A DNA stretch of 64,000 nucleotides from Chryseobacterium sp. S0630 (GCF_024158915.1 NZ_JAMZGF010000014.1:34800-98799), one strand, 5' to 3'. Shown: positions 52,607-61,680, numbered from the stretch's first letter. Program-made: numbers and translations. Notes: generated by a model from the sequence alone, not told the origin.

Positions 52607-55003
52607 ATGAAAAATATGTTCTGTGTATTGCTTCTTTCAATGGTACAACCTGTACTGGCACAAACCAAATTAGAAAAAGCAATTACCAATCTGGAGGATA
52701 ATTACGAGCAGGAAAAAGTATATGTACTTACCGACAAATCACAATATGCAGCGGGTGATAAAATCTGGTTCAAAAGTTTTGTATTTGACGGATATAACCG
52801 CTCCGCATTATCCACTACTCTGTTTGTTGAGTTGTACAATTCTGATAAAAAATTAATAGACTGGAAAACGGTACTCCTTACGAATGGTGAAGGCAGCGGG
52901 GATTTTCAACTGAAAGAAGACCTTCCTGAACAGGTTTATTTTGTAAGAGCTTATACGCCTTACATGACCAATTTTAATGAAGACTTCCAAATTGTCAAAA
53001 CGATTCCGGTTTACAATCCAAACTCTACAGAATCATTGGTGATCGCCAAAAGTTCCGATTGGTCTGCCAAGGTCTTTCCGGAAGGCGGAACTTTCATTAA
53101 CGGCATGCCTACAAAGTTTGCTGTAAGATTATCTTCCAATTCTTCTCTGCCGGAAAACTGGTCCGGAAAAATAGTAGATTCTCAAAATCCCAACACTCCT
53201 GTCACTACATTTAAATCTTTTGATAAAAATGTTGCGTCTTTTAAAATAACTCCGGCGCCAGGAAAAAAATATCAGGCTATTATTCAGGATAATGCGGGAA
53301 AGAGCCAAACCATAGATCTGCCACAAGCTGCAGATAGCGGTCTGAATATAGAAGTTTCCAGTTCTAAAGAAGGAATCAAATACACGTTGAAAGGCGTTAA
53401 CCTAAAACAGCAACTGCAGGGTTATAAAATTATTGGACTCATCAATAACCATCTTGCTTACAGAGCCAACATCAACCATCTGACCAATGAAGCATCCAGC
53501 CTTATTCCTACAAAAATCAGTAGTGGTGCTAACGGTATCTTGCAATTGGTTATTCTTGATGAACAGGACAATGTGGTGGCACAGAGGCTTTGCTTTATAA
53601 AGCCCGGTAATTTAAAGGTTGAAAAAGCAGAAATAGTAGGTCAGAGCTTAAAACCAACCCCAAGAGCTTTCAACAGTATCGATCTTTCTCCGGAATCTTA
53701 TTTCAAAAATTATACGGTTGTGGTAAGCGAAGATAATGGTACTCAGACACCGGAAGAAGAAAATATCCTGAGCAGTCTTTGGTTAACAGGAGATTTTACC
53801 ACAAGAATAGATAGCCCGGCACAATACTTCTCTAAGAATGCCAATACTGAAGCGTTGGACGCTCTTCTTATTTCAGAAAACTGGAAAAGATTCGATTGGA
53901 ATGCTGTACTCAGCGGAGTTTCACCCACCATTAAGAACCAGTCTCAAAAATACCTTTCTTACAGAGTAAAACCTATTAAAAACAATGCTCTGCTACCCAA
54001 TACGAGTATCAATTTATTATCAAAATCGGGTCAAAGCCAGCCTGCATTCAGCCAATTCAAAACAGATCAGAATGGATATATCTATTTAAATAACCTCAAC
54101 AATGATGAACCGCTGGAAGTTTCAGCATTTGTCAATTCAGAAAATAAAGAATCTGGAAATGATGATTTGTTTGTCACCATAGAACCGTTAGTCACGCCTT
54201 CCCCATTTAAGGGCAATTTCCCGGCTACAAAATATACATTGGTAAAAGCTGATAAAAATAAAACTCTTCCTCCAACTATTTCCAGAGCCATCAATACGCA
54301 AAAAAATATAAAAAAGAAAGAGAGCAATGATATCCAAATTCAGGAAGTTGCTTTGGTAGGAAAAAAGAAAGATGTGAAGGCAGATCTTGATAAACAACTT
54401 TCCAGCGGAATGTTCAGCTCTGTCAATTCTACTGTATTTGATTTCGTGAATGAAGACCAGCATACGTCAGGATACACCAATATTTTAGACTGGCTGCAGG
54501 GAAAAGCTGCCGGCCTGACATTTCAGAGAAATAATTCAGGAACCAACGTACCTTATATCCGCGGCCAGCAGGCTAAGCTCTATTTAGATGAAATAGCTAC
54601 CGATCCTACCATGATTTCCACTCTTCCCACCAACAATATTGCGATGGTAAAAATCATCAAAGGATCAGGATTGGTGGGCGATGCAGTAGCCATCTACACA
54701 ATGAAGGGCAATATGCAGGCTAAAAGCAATCAAAAAGAGGTAAAAAAGAACAACTCATCCATCATCAAAGGATATGATAAACCTTCAGAATTCCCTATTG
54801 AAATGATAGATAATGATGCTCCGGAAAAAATTGAAAATGATACGCGTGAAACACTGTACTGGAATCCTAATTTATTTGACAGTGATTATGTTCCGCCAAG
54901 AATTAAATTCTTTAATAACGACAGTGCAAAACAGTTTAAGGTGTTGATCATAAGCTTTGATGAAGATGACAATATTCTTTATGACCAGCAGGTTTTAAAA
55001 TAA
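52607..55003 (+). CDS. Secreted MG2-domain protein with TonB-receptor plug-like domain
   Basis: A 798-aa protein with signal peptide (FCVLLLSMVQPVLAQ). The N-terminus is macroglobulin-like MG2 (EKVYVLTDKSQYAAGDKIWF, LTNGEGSGDFQLKEDLPEQ, YFVRAYTPYMTNF). The C-terminal part (about 610-710) resembles a TonB-dependent receptor plug: NILDWLQGKAAGLTFQRN, PYIRGQQAKLYLDEIATDPT and IAMVKIIKGSGLVG, without a following barrel. This combination is widespread in Bacteroidota and is thought to act at the outer membrane; the exact role is unknown. Single gene followed by a good terminator. Confidence 0.88.
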   Translation: MKNMFCVLLLSMVQPVLAQTKLEKAITNLEDNYEQEKVYVLTDKSQYAAGDKIWFKSFVFDGYNRSALSTTLFVELYNSDKKLIDWKTVLLTNGEGSGDFQLKEDLPEQVYFVRAYTPYMTNFNEDFQIVKTIPVYNPNSTESLVIAKSSDWSAKVFPEGGTFINGMPTKFAVRLSSNSSLPENWSGKIVDSQNPNTPVTTFKSFDKNVASFKITPAPGKKYQAIIQDNAGKSQTIDLPQAADSGLNIEVSSSKEGIKYTLKGVNLKQQLQGYKIIGLINNHLAYRANINHLTNEASSLIPTKISSGANGILQLVILDEQDNVVAQRLCFIKPGNLKVEKAEIVGQSLKPTPRAFNSIDLSPESYFKNYTVVVSEDNGTQTPEEENILSSLWLTGDFTTRIDSPAQYFSKNANTEALDALLISENWKRFDWNAVLSGVSPTIKNQSQKYLSYRVKPIKNNALLPNTSINLLSKSGQSQPAFSQFKTDQNGYIYLNNLNNDEPLEVSAFVNSENKESGNDDLFVTIEPLVTPSPFKGNFPATKYTLVKADKNKTLPPTISRAINTQKNIKKKESNDIQIQEVALVGKKKDVKADLDKQLSSGMFSSVNSTVFDFVNEDQHTSGYTNILDWLQGKAAGLTFQRNNSGTNVPYIRGQQAKLYLDEIATDPTMISTLPTNNIAMVKIIKGSGLVGDAVAIYTMKGNMQAKSNQKEVKKNNSSIIKGYDKPSEFPIEMIDNDAPEKIENDTRETLYWNPNLFDSDYVPPRIKFFNNDSAKQFKVLIISFDEDDNILYDQQVLK

Positions 55004-55009
55004 TCATAT

Positions 55010-55041
55010 GGGACAAGTTGTATTCAGCTTGTCCCTTTTTT
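55010..55041 (+). terminator. Terminator after the MG2/plug protein gene
   Basis: GGGACAAG and CTTGTCCC pair around a 10-base loop and are followed by six T, 7 bases after the stop codon. Confidence 0.9.
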
Positions 55042-55103
55042 ATGAGTATGTTTTTAAAAATATCTTTTTACATTATAATAGATAGCAAGAACTTTCAATT
55101 CAG

Positions 55104-56114
55104 TTATTGTTCCAGTTGATGAATAAGATTTTTTATTTCGGATGGAGTTAGCTCTGTTTTTGTTCCAGTTTTTAAAATGTCTTTTAAAATTTTACGATGA
55201 GCTGCTTTTAAAGCATCTTTAGCCTCTACCTTCAGATCAGGATTCAACCCGATATGCTCCCAGTTTTTACCATCCAATGAAGAACTTACTTTGCCTGTAG
55301 GAACAAGCAGTAAATATTGATTTTGAATAACAAAAGGATCTACCGGATTGGCTGCTCCAGGGGTTTTCTCCCCTATTATTTCGGCCAGATGATGCTCCCG
55401 CAAAAAGTAGGCAAGTCCTTCTGCTGCAGAAAAAGTATTTTTACTGGTCAGGATATAGATTTTCTTATGAAGATATTTTGTTCCTGAAACCTCTGCCTGC
55501 GTGCTGTTGGTTACAATTTTATCTTCGTGTCTGAAATAAGTGGTATAAAGATCTGTTTTCTTATCAAAAAAATAGCTACAGAATAGCAGAAGCATATCAT
55601 TATCTCCACCTTGATTTTCTCTAAGATCAATAATCAAAGCGTTCGTACTGGCAACAAAATTCATGGCAGCAGCTAATGTATTGGCACTGGATTTCGGGGA
55701 AGCAAACCCTTTAAAATTGATATATCCTATATTTCCTTCCAACCGTCGTACACTCTCAAAACCAAAATTTTCAAGACTGTTGTGAAAATCGTGCAGTTTT
55801 TCTTTTTCTTTCTCATCCACTACCTTTTCGGGGCTATAGTTTTCCAGATATCTGAAAGAAAAATGGTAGTCCTTTATATCCGATCTGAGTTTCTTGCCAA
55901 TAAACGCTGCAAAATCATTTTTATTCAACGTATTCAATGTTCCTTTTTTAAGGTCATTTTGAAATGAAGAATCTACTTTTTTGTAAGCTTCTTTATCTAC
56001 ATAATAGCGCTTCACTTTTTCGGTAATTTCAGAAAGAACCCTTGTTTTGTCGTCCTTCTGTGCATAAGACAGCAGAGAATGAAAGAGAACAATTCCGGTC
56101 ACTAATTTTTTCAT
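55104..56114 (-). CDS. S41-family C-terminal processing-type peptidase, secreted
   Basis: A 336-aa protein if started at the ATG at 56114; a longer frame begins at a TTG within the upstream gene and is less likely. Signal peptide MKKLVTGIVLFHSLLSYAQ. S41 features: NIGYINFKGFASPKSSANTL, a NALIIDLRENQGGDNDMLLL strand, and the nucleophile region KNTFSAAEGLAYFL, followed by GEKTPGAANPVDPF. No PDZ domain is apparent. It starts 13 bases after the stop of the serine hydrolase gene, so the two form an operon of secreted hydrolases. Substrate unknown. Confidence 0.88.
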   Translation of the reverse strand: MKKLVTGIVLFHSLLSYAQKDDKTRVLSEITEKVKRYYVDKEAYKKVDSSFQNDLKKGTLNTLNKNDFAAFIGKKLRSDIKDYHFSFRYLENYSPEKVVDEKEKEKLHDFHNSLENFGFESVRRLEGNIGYINFKGFASPKSSANTLAAAMNFVASTNALIIDLRENQGGDNDMLLLFCSYFFDKKTDLYTTYFRHEDKIVTNSTQAEVSGTKYLHKKIYILTSKNTFSAAEGLAYFLREHHLAEIIGEKTPGAANPVDPFVIQNQYLLLVPTGKVSSSLDGKNWEHIGLNPDLKVEAKDALKAAHRKILKDILKTGTKTELTPSEIKNLIHQLEQ

Positions 56115-56127
56115 GGGAAATGAGTAT

Positions 56128-57597
56128 TTATTTATTTTTGCTGGTAATATCAATCTTTGCTTCCAGAGCGTCTCTTGTTAAGATGACAGCATTTGGCTTT
56201 CCATTACTGAAATCGAATTTTAATAGATTTGGATAATCTATAATGGCAAAACGTCCGTTTTTCAGATATACTAATTCATTATCATTACTTCCTTTAAAAT
56301 ATTCTAAAAACTGATTTTCAACATAGAGACGGTTGTTTCTTTCTACAATTTTTGTATCCGCTCCTTGTCCATAAAGAAAGTCGTTGTAAGTACCAATGAG
56401 TTGCTTTTTTAAACTTACCGGTATCTCCTGAGTGTTTTTATCAACCTGCTTATTGTTCCAATCCATTAATTTCAGAATCCTGATCCGGGTTTGATTGATC
56501 ACCGGGATACGGTTAGGCTTTTCACCATTCGCAAGAACTACAAAACCATTCCCCTCTTTCATACTGGCAAAAATACTTCCTCCAACTCCGGTATTGGAAC
56601 CACTGCACATCAACCAATCATAGTTGTTATAAGCTACAGATCTCTGCCATCCATTGCCCCATCCGCCAACAGCATTTTTCAAAGCTGTTACTTCTGCTAC
56701 TTTTTGGGCAACCTGATGAGAAATTACTTTGTTATTTTTATTGCGCAAAGCATTTTGTATCTCAATAGAAAGCTTAGCCAGATCTGTAGGTGTAGACCAC
56801 ATTCCTGATGCTCCAACTTGTGGGGTAATGGGCAAGCCTGTTTTAATAACTTTTGCCTCTTTATCGTGAACAGAAGCTACATTCATTGGAAACCCTTTTT
56901 CATTAGGCTGTATCATAGTAGTATTCTTCATACCAAGGGGTGAAAAGATATATTCCTGTGCCAGTTCTGCAATAGATTTATTTAAAGTATCTTCTAATGC
57001 CATCTGAACAATGACATAGCCACCTCCGCTATATGCAAAATCAGTTCCTGGCGTGAATAAAAATTCAATCTCCTTGCTATATCCCGGGATCTGCCCTAAA
57101 AGACTTTCTTTGATCGTGGGAATTTTATCTCCTTCATAATAATCTGAAAATCCACCTTGGCTTGTTCCTGAAGTATGGTTAAAAAACTGTTTCCAGGTAG
57201 GGCTGTTATTTTCAGTAAACTTACTTTTTGGCAGATGCCAGCGTTTTAAATATTTATCTATCGGATCATTCAAATTAATCAACCCTTTCTCTTCAAGGAT
57301 ATGACAAAGAAGTACTGTTATAGGTTTTGTAATAGAAGCGGTAGAAAAAGCAGTATTTACATTCAGTTTTTCTTTAGAATTCATGGATTTCACCCCGATT
57401 TGGTTTGAGTAGACAATCTCATAGTTTTCAAAAACAACAAGACTAAATCCCGGAAGTTTATACTTCTCCAATTGTTTTTCAACATGCAAACTATCTGTAA
57501 GAAAGCTATAGTCTTTTTTTTGAGACAGTGTTGTATGCCCTGCCTTGCAACCCGTCATTATGATAGCAAGAACCAGTAAGTATATAAAAGTTTTCAT
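56128..57597 (-). CDS. Beta-lactamase-family serine hydrolase lipoprotein
   Basis: A 489-aa lipoprotein: LVLAIIMTGC with lipid-anchored C17. The hydrolase domain has SITK (S88, K91), FAYSGGGYVIVQ (Tyr motif) and, in the third motif region, NTGVGGSIFASMKEGNGFVV. A C-terminal beta domain (about 400-485; GTYNDFLYGQGADTKIVERN) matches the lipocalin-like tail of such proteins. Downstream by 13 bases lies the S41 peptidase; upstream by 41 bases the end region of another serine hydrolase gene on the same strand. Probably cell-envelope bound, role unknown. Confidence 0.9.
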   Translation of the reverse strand: MKTFIYLLVLAIIMTGCKAGHTTLSQKKDYSFLTDSLHVEKQLEKYKLPGFSLVVFENYEIVYSNQIGVKSMNSKEKLNVNTAFSTASITKPITVLLCHILEEKGLINLNDPIDKYLKRWHLPKSKFTENNSPTWKQFFNHTSGTSQGGFSDYYEGDKIPTIKESLLGQIPGYSKEIEFLFTPGTDFAYSGGGYVIVQMALEDTLNKSIAELAQEYIFSPLGMKNTTMIQPNEKGFPMNVASVHDKEAKVIKTGLPITPQVGASGMWSTPTDLAKLSIEIQNALRNKNNKVISHQVAQKVAEVTALKNAVGGWGNGWQRSVAYNNYDWLMCSGSNTGVGGSIFASMKEGNGFVVLANGEKPNRIPVINQTRIRILKLMDWNNKQVDKNTQEIPVSLKKQLIGTYNDFLYGQGADTKIVERNNRLYVENQFLEYFKGSNDNELVYLKNGRFAIIDYPNLLKFDFSNGKPNAVILTRDALEAKIDITSKNK

Positions 57598-57638
57598 GGT
57601 ATTACTTTATGTATTAAAACGGCACTATTTAACGATAC

Positions 57639-58697
57639 TTATTGCAGGACCGTATCATAAATCTTATTCAGAAGATCCTGTCTCATCTTTGAGTTTCTCT
57701 GATCAAGAAGGATAATAATTCCCCACTTTTTAGCCCTGTTATAACATAGGATGGAAGACTGCCCCATAGAATCTCCGGATTTTATATACAGTGTATTTTG
57801 ATCATCTGTTGAGATATTTAAGCCTAATCCCATTTCTCTTTTTTCATCCTTGTAAAAGATCTTCTCCCCTATGATGGAAGCCTGTCCTACTTTGGTTTTA
57901 TCATTTAATACAGCCTTTAAAAACCTGATCATATCGGCAGAATTAGATTTCACTAATCCGGCAGGCGCAGTCACATTCCAATTGAAAAATTCCTGAGTTC
58001 CTCCATCCTGATTGTGACCTGTTGTTCGGTTTTTTACATTAAAATCTTTCGTTAATGTAGTAGTCATTTTAAGGGGATTCGTTAATTTTTCTCTAACAAT
58101 AACATCGTAGCTCTTCCCATATGCCTTTTCCAGAATCTGTCCCAATAAAGTATAACCCATGGTAGAATACCTGTATTTACCATAATCTTTCAGCTCAGTG
58201 CAGGTATTGATTAAAGTGGTCAAGGTATTTTGGGTCACACTGCTTATAGGCTGCTGAGGATTCAGTTCTATTAATTTTGGAAAGTCGATATCAGGTAATC
58301 CGGATTGGTGAGAGGCAAGATCTGAAATTCTGATTTTGTTTTTAAGATTTTGATGCAAAACATATTCCTTGGGAAGGAAATTATCTATATAATCATCCAG
58401 TTTTATTTTGTGGTCTATCACTGCCTGAGCAATTAAATTGGTAGTTAAGATTTTGGTGATGGAGGCAATTTCGAACAGAGAGTTTTTGTCAATCTTATTT
58501 TTATTTTCTGCATTCAGATTACCATAAGAAGTAAAATGTTCTTCGTTATTATTGACAAAACCAACGCTGATTCCTACCGATGGATTTTTCTTATAACTAT
58601 CCTGAATAATAGAATCAATCTTTGTAGAAAATTTTTGTCCGAAAGTAAAGCTGCTTAAAAATAAAAGACCTGCTAAGAATGGTAATGAAGTTTTCAT
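57639..58697 (-). CDS. Secreted beta-lactamase-family serine hydrolase
   Basis: A 352-aa protein with signal peptide FLAGLLFLSSFTFGQ. Catalytic SITK at 79-82 (EIASITKILTT), Tyr motif in RYSTMGYTLLGQ, third-motif-like IKSGDSMGQSSI near the C-terminus. Class C beta-lactamase/esterase type without extra domains. It is the first gene of a three-gene run (57597 and 56114 genes follow in the same direction, 41-base gap). A pair of direct repeats in front of it (58804-58838) may be the binding site of the AraC-type regulator encoded directly upstream. Confidence 0.9.
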   Translation of the reverse strand: MKTSLPFLAGLLFLSSFTFGQKFSTKIDSIIQDSYKKNPSVGISVGFVNNNEEHFTSYGNLNAENKNKIDKNSLFEIASITKILTTNLIAQAVIDHKIKLDDYIDNFLPKEYVLHQNLKNKIRISDLASHQSGLPDIDFPKLIELNPQQPISSVTQNTLTTLINTCTELKDYGKYRYSTMGYTLLGQILEKAYGKSYDVIVREKLTNPLKMTTTLTKDFNVKNRTTGHNQDGGTQEFFNWNVTAPAGLVKSNSADMIRFLKAVLNDKTKVGQASIIGEKIFYKDEKREMGLGLNISTDDQNTLYIKSGDSMGQSSILCYNRAKKWGIIILLDQRNSKMRQDLLNKIYDTVLQ

Positions 58698-58733
58698 TGT
58701 ATCGTTTTTTAATGTTAAATATTAATTTCGATA

Positions 58734-58741
58734 CAAAGATG
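58734..58741 (-). promoter_or_regulatory. Candidate -7 box of the serine-hydrolase run
   Basis: The minus strand reads CATCTTTG, one mismatch from TAnnTTTG, 36 bases before the ATG at 58697. Confidence 0.4.
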
Positions 58742-58803
58742 TGCAAGCTGCTCAAAGCTGGCGACCGAATAAAAGTAATCGTTCACATTGGCCAGAAAAA
58801 ATA

Positions 58804-58838
58804 CGTACGAATCATTCAAAAAAAGCGTACGAGTAATT
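58804..58838 (-). promoter_or_regulatory. Direct-repeat operator, candidate AraC-type site
   Basis: CGTACGAATCATT (58804-58816) and CGTACGAGTAATT (58826-58838) are 11/13 identical and 22 bases apart, two turns of the helix. They lie between the AraC-type gene and its downstream serine hydrolase gene, 63 to 97 bases upstream of the candidate -7 box, a usual place for an AraC activator. Confidence 0.55.
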
Positions 58839-58851
58839 ACAAAACACTGTA

Positions 58852-59991
58852 TTACAAACTTTTACGATACAACGTAGGCGTAGTTCCTGTGTGTTTTTTG
58901 AAAGCTGTATTAAAAGAAGATTTTGAATTAAATCCCACTTCGTATAGAATTTCAAGGACTGTTACCTTACTTTTGGTTTCATCTTTTAGGATGTCCATTG
59001 CATTTTCTATTCGATAGGTATTTACAAAATCATAGAAATGTTGTCCTAATTGGTGGTTGATCAAAAGAGACAATTCACGCACAGGAATTTCAATTTCACC
59101 GGACACCTCCTGAATAGTAAGGGAAGAATTAAGAAAAGGTTTTTTCTCAATCATATAGTTTTTTAATCTCAAAAGTTCTTCATTATATTCACTGTTGCTT
59201 ACCGCCGGTTCTTCATTGTTTTTCTCTTCCGAAATCATCTCAGATACCAGTTTCAATTTTGAATCCACGTTTCTGAAAAGCTCAGGATGATTCAGTGCTT
59301 TGAAAAGATACCAGCAGATAATGAAAAGGGATAATAATAAAAGTCCGGCCTTTATCCCTTCTGAAATGTAAACATAATCCGAAAATTTAAGGATGTTTTT
59401 TAAAAGGGCTATGCCATATACAATGCACAATACCACCGTAAACTGGAACAGCCAGTTATAGGAGTTTATATTTTTCCCTGCATAATTTTCAAGATAAAGC
59501 GTCTTCGATTTTCTTAATACCCTGAAAACCGCAACGAAGTAAATAATCATCTGAACATGCAGTAGAATATGATTAAACTTCAGTTCCATCATATTTTGGC
59601 GGTTTTCAATAAAGAAAATTTTGGAGGCAGTATCTACGCCATAAAAACGAGGCACTAAAGCAAGATTAGTAATGATAAACGGAATAGCATGCAGCAAATG
59701 CTGAGGTTTCAGTTTGAAATCCGAATAACAAACAGATAACACGTAGAGATAAAAAACCGGAATCTGCAGGAAAACAAACATGTTTTTGAACATTCCGAGG
59801 TTAGACGGCCCATCCACCATCATATAAAACAAAGGATCACAAATATCTATAGCGTTCAGAATGAGAAAAACAGCAAATAAAACATTGCTTACCTTATGTT
59901 TCGTCTTTACGGTAACGAGGAAAACAGCAAGAAGTATGGAAATGAATATAGAAACTGAAGCTATAATAATTAATAAATTACTCTTATCCAT
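58852..59991 (-). CDS. Membrane-anchored AraC-family transcriptional regulator
   Basis: A 379-aa protein: seven predicted membrane helices in residues 1-240 (LLIIIASVSIFISILLAVFL, NVLFAVFLILNAIDI, FVFLQIPVFYLYVLSV and others), then a cytoplasmic linker, then two helix-turn-helix units of the AraC type (about 285-379), with VTVLEILYEVGFNSKSSFNT and KHTGTTPTLYRK, the family signature. Such seven-helix AraC proteins are common in Bacteroidota and respond to membrane or lipid signals. It precedes three secreted hydrolase genes on the same strand and probably controls them through the repeats at 58804-58838. Confidence 0.92.
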   Translation of the reverse strand: MDKSNLLIIIASVSIFISILLAVFLVTVKTKHKVSNVLFAVFLILNAIDICDPLFYMMVDGPSNLGMFKNMFVFLQIPVFYLYVLSVCYSDFKLKPQHLLHAIPFIITNLALVPRFYGVDTASKIFFIENRQNMMELKFNHILLHVQMIIYFVAVFRVLRKSKTLYLENYAGKNINSYNWLFQFTVVLCIVYGIALLKNILKFSDYVYISEGIKAGLLLLSLFIICWYLFKALNHPELFRNVDSKLKLVSEMISEEKNNEEPAVSNSEYNEELLRLKNYMIEKKPFLNSSLTIQEVSGEIEIPVRELSLLINHQLGQHFYDFVNTYRIENAMDILKDETKSKVTVLEILYEVGFNSKSSFNTAFKKHTGTTPTLYRKSL

Positions 59992-60079
59992 TCCTTATTT
60001 TTCTTTGTTTTGGGTTATTATATTTTTAAGTTTTGATGAGTTTTCCAGCGGCCTTCCGAGAGTCCTGCCCCAACCCATG

Positions 60080-60087
60080 CAAATATA
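60080..60087 (-). promoter_or_regulatory. -7 box of the AraC-type regulator gene
   Basis: The minus strand reads TATATTTG, a full match to TAnnTTTG, 88 bases before the ATG at 59991. Confidence 0.6.
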
Positions 60088-60174
60088 AAAATTTGATTGA
60101 TACTGGCCGGATTTTTTATTTATCGTCTGTGAGAGGTGGGAAGATGGAAGCTGGAAGAAGGAAGTTATATTCCT

Positions 60175-60205
60175 CCGCTACCGCACTATTATATCGTGTG
60201 GTTGT
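60175..60205. repeat. REP palindrome on the 3' side of the RAYT gene
   Basis: CGCTACCGCAC and TCGTGTGGTT form an imperfect hairpin of the same type as two others beyond the start of the transposase gene (60825-60850 and 60897-60944). It lies within 15 bases of the gene's stop codon. Confidence 0.7.
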
Positions 60206-60213
60206 TATTAGCC

Positions 60214-60783
60214 TCATAAATCAAACATTCTAAATACAACAATATGATCTAAAAGTCCTTTTTCATCAGCATAATCAATGGCACTACTGTATCTATAATC
60301 TTCTGCACGGAAAACTAAACCTGCTGCTACCGGATTTTGATGTACATAATTAATTTTCTGGTTAATTACTCTATTACTCCACAACTCAATAGGTTTATTA
60401 TCATGTATCCAAAATTGATATTGAATTACATTTGAAGTTTTTGAACCTTCTTTAAGGAAGAAATCTAATAAAAAATGTTTTCTGCTTTCTGTAGGATTTT
60501 CCTTAATTGCTTTCACAATAGCTTTGCTTGTAAATCTTTTAAAATCACCAATCATAGCTTCCGGTTTCTGTCCATTGATACTTCTGAAAACTAAATGTAC
60601 ATGACTAGACATGATACACCATGCATGTATTTCCATTCCCTTGCTTTTCTGACAAAATCTTAAAGACTCTAAAAGAATGTCTTTATATTCATTTCTAATA
60701 AAAACATCCAGCCAGCCTATAACAGCAAAGCTTATGAAATATAACCCTTCAGGATTATGAAATTTGTAATTACGACTCATCAT
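60214..60783 (-). CDS. REP-associated tyrosine transposase (RAYT, Y1 HUH family)
   Basis: A 189-aa single-strand DNA nuclease of the IS200/IS605-like RAYT type. HUH motif SSHVHLVF (H61, H63), catalytic Tyr Y146 in QKINYVHQNPV, and WCIMSS before the HUH; the C-terminal YADEKGLLDHIVVFRM is also found in the remnant at 60953. It starts MMSRNYKFHNPEGLYFISFA, the family start. RAYTs cut and move REP palindromes and are usually single-copy, vertically kept. REP hairpins lie on both sides. It appears intact and may be active. Confidence 0.93.
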   Translation of the reverse strand: MMSRNYKFHNPEGLYFISFAVIGWLDVFIRNEYKDILLESLRFCQKSKGMEIHAWCIMSSHVHLVFRSINGQKPEAMIGDFKRFTSKAIVKAIKENPTESRKHFLLDFFLKEGSKTSNVIQYQFWIHDNKPIELWSNRVINQKINYVHQNPVAAGLVFRAEDYRYSSAIDYADEKGLLDHIVVFRMFDL

Positions 60784-60824
60784 TTATGTTTTTTATAAAG
60801 ATAAAAAACTTTATGAGATTAAAA

Positions 60825-60850
60825 CCACACGATGCAATCGTGCGGTAGCG
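60825..60850. repeat. REP palindrome on the 5' side of the RAYT gene
   Basis: CCACACGA-TGCAA-TCGTGCGG forms an 8-bp stem (one G-T pair) followed by TAGCG, the mirror of the REP at 60897-60944. Confidence 0.75.
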
Positions 60851-60896
60851 TAGTAAAGAGGTACAAATAAAAGTAGCACTCTATTTTTTACTTTAA

Positions 60897-60950
60897 CCTC
60901 GCTACCGCACGAATCCTCGCTACCGCACGAATCCTTTCGTGTGGTTTTTA
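60897..60950. repeat. Tandem 18-bp unit and REP palindrome
   Basis: CCTCGCTACCGCACGAAT occurs twice in tandem (60897-60914 and 60915-60932). The second copy forms a hairpin CCGCACGA (60923-60930) / TCGTGTGG (60937-60944). The RAYT remnant follows directly. Confidence 0.75.
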
Positions 60951-60952
60951 GC

Positions 60953-61036
60953 ATTTCAAGCATTCTAAAGACAATAATATAATCTAAAAAGTCCTTTTTC
61001 ATCAGGATAATCTATGACATTGCTACATCCTTGACA
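60953..61036 (-). pseudogene. Remnant of the 3' end of a second RAYT gene
   Basis: Minus-strand translation reads SNVIDYPDEKG, then after a one-base insertion LDYIIVFRMLEM, versus AIDYADEKGLLDHIVVFRMF in the intact RAYT. DNA identity is high over about 80 bases and includes the attached REP. Only the last 28 or so codons remain. Confidence 0.75.
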
Positions 61037-61190
61037 AGGATATTAACTGAAATCCCTTTGTATAAAAACAACACTTTACCTTTTACTTTATCCCAACTAA
61101 TGTCAGGAAACTTTTCACATGAAAAACAGTAGGAATTTTCAAAAAAAACATCATCTTTCAAAAGAAACTCCCAAATATTCCGTTTAATTC

Positions 61191-61198
61191 TTAAATTT
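61191..61198 (+). promoter_or_regulatory. -7 box directly before the small lipoprotein gene
   Basis: TAAATTTG matches TAnnTTTG and ends only 5 bases before the ATG at 61204. Since transcripts start about 5-7 bases after this box, the mRNA would be leaderless or nearly so. Confidence 0.55.
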
Positions 61199-61203
61199 GG
61201 CTT

Positions 61204-61680
61204 ATGCGAAAGAATCTTTATTTCATCCTTATATTATCTACGCTTACCAGCTGCTATACCTATCAGGTAAAAAAGCCTGCAGATCCGGCTGTGGCTGCCA
61301 ACAATAATCAAGGCCCTAAAAAGAATACCGATATAGCGAATAATACTTCTTCTCAAATGATGGGTACAACCACTGCCGCACCAAACATGAGCGCACAGTC
61401 AGTTCCTGCACCGGTGAATGTTCAGGAAAAACTGGCTGCCGGTAAAAATGTCAGAATTGAAGTAGACAACAAGAGTTATAAAGTCATTGTTGACCGTTGG
61501 GAAGGAGACAGTCTCGTGGCACACCCTGTTCGCAATGCTAAGAAAAGTCTGAAATTCCATAAGAACCAGATCAATAGCGAGAGAATTGCAGAAAAACGTT
61601 TTTCGCAGCCTATTGCTGATATTCTTACCGTTACCGCTTATGCCGCCATTGGTGTAGGAATCTATCTTCTGGTTAAATAG
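61204..61680 (+). CDS. Small lipoprotein, function unknown
   Basis: A 158-aa protein with a lipoprotein signal: NLYFILILSTLTSC, anchored at C17. Residues 20-80 are disordered and rich in Ala, Asn, Pro and Thr; then comes a compact basic part VRIEVDNKSYKVIVDRWEGD, and a C-terminal hydrophobic helix (ILTVTAYAAIGVGIYLLVK). A lipoprotein with a C-terminal membrane helix is unusual and may span or bridge membranes. The central RWEGDSLVA motif resembles small lipoproteins of unknown function in flavobacteria. Single gene with a shared bidirectional terminator downstream. Confidence 0.75.
   Translation: MRKNLYFILILSTLTSCYTYQVKKPADPAVAANNNQGPKKNTDIANNTSSQMMGTTTAAPNMSAQSVPAPVNVQEKLAAGKNVRIEVDNKSYKVIVDRWEGDSLVAHPVRNAKKSLKFHKNQINSERIAEKRFSQPIADILTVTAYAAIGVGIYLLVK

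Noticed and set aside
58679..59017. 112-aa plus-strand frame
   Set aside because: Runs antisense to the AraC-type gene and across its regulatory region; no coding character.
60811..61002. 63-aa minus-strand frame
   Set aside because: It is the RAYT remnant read through REP palindromes, not a gene.
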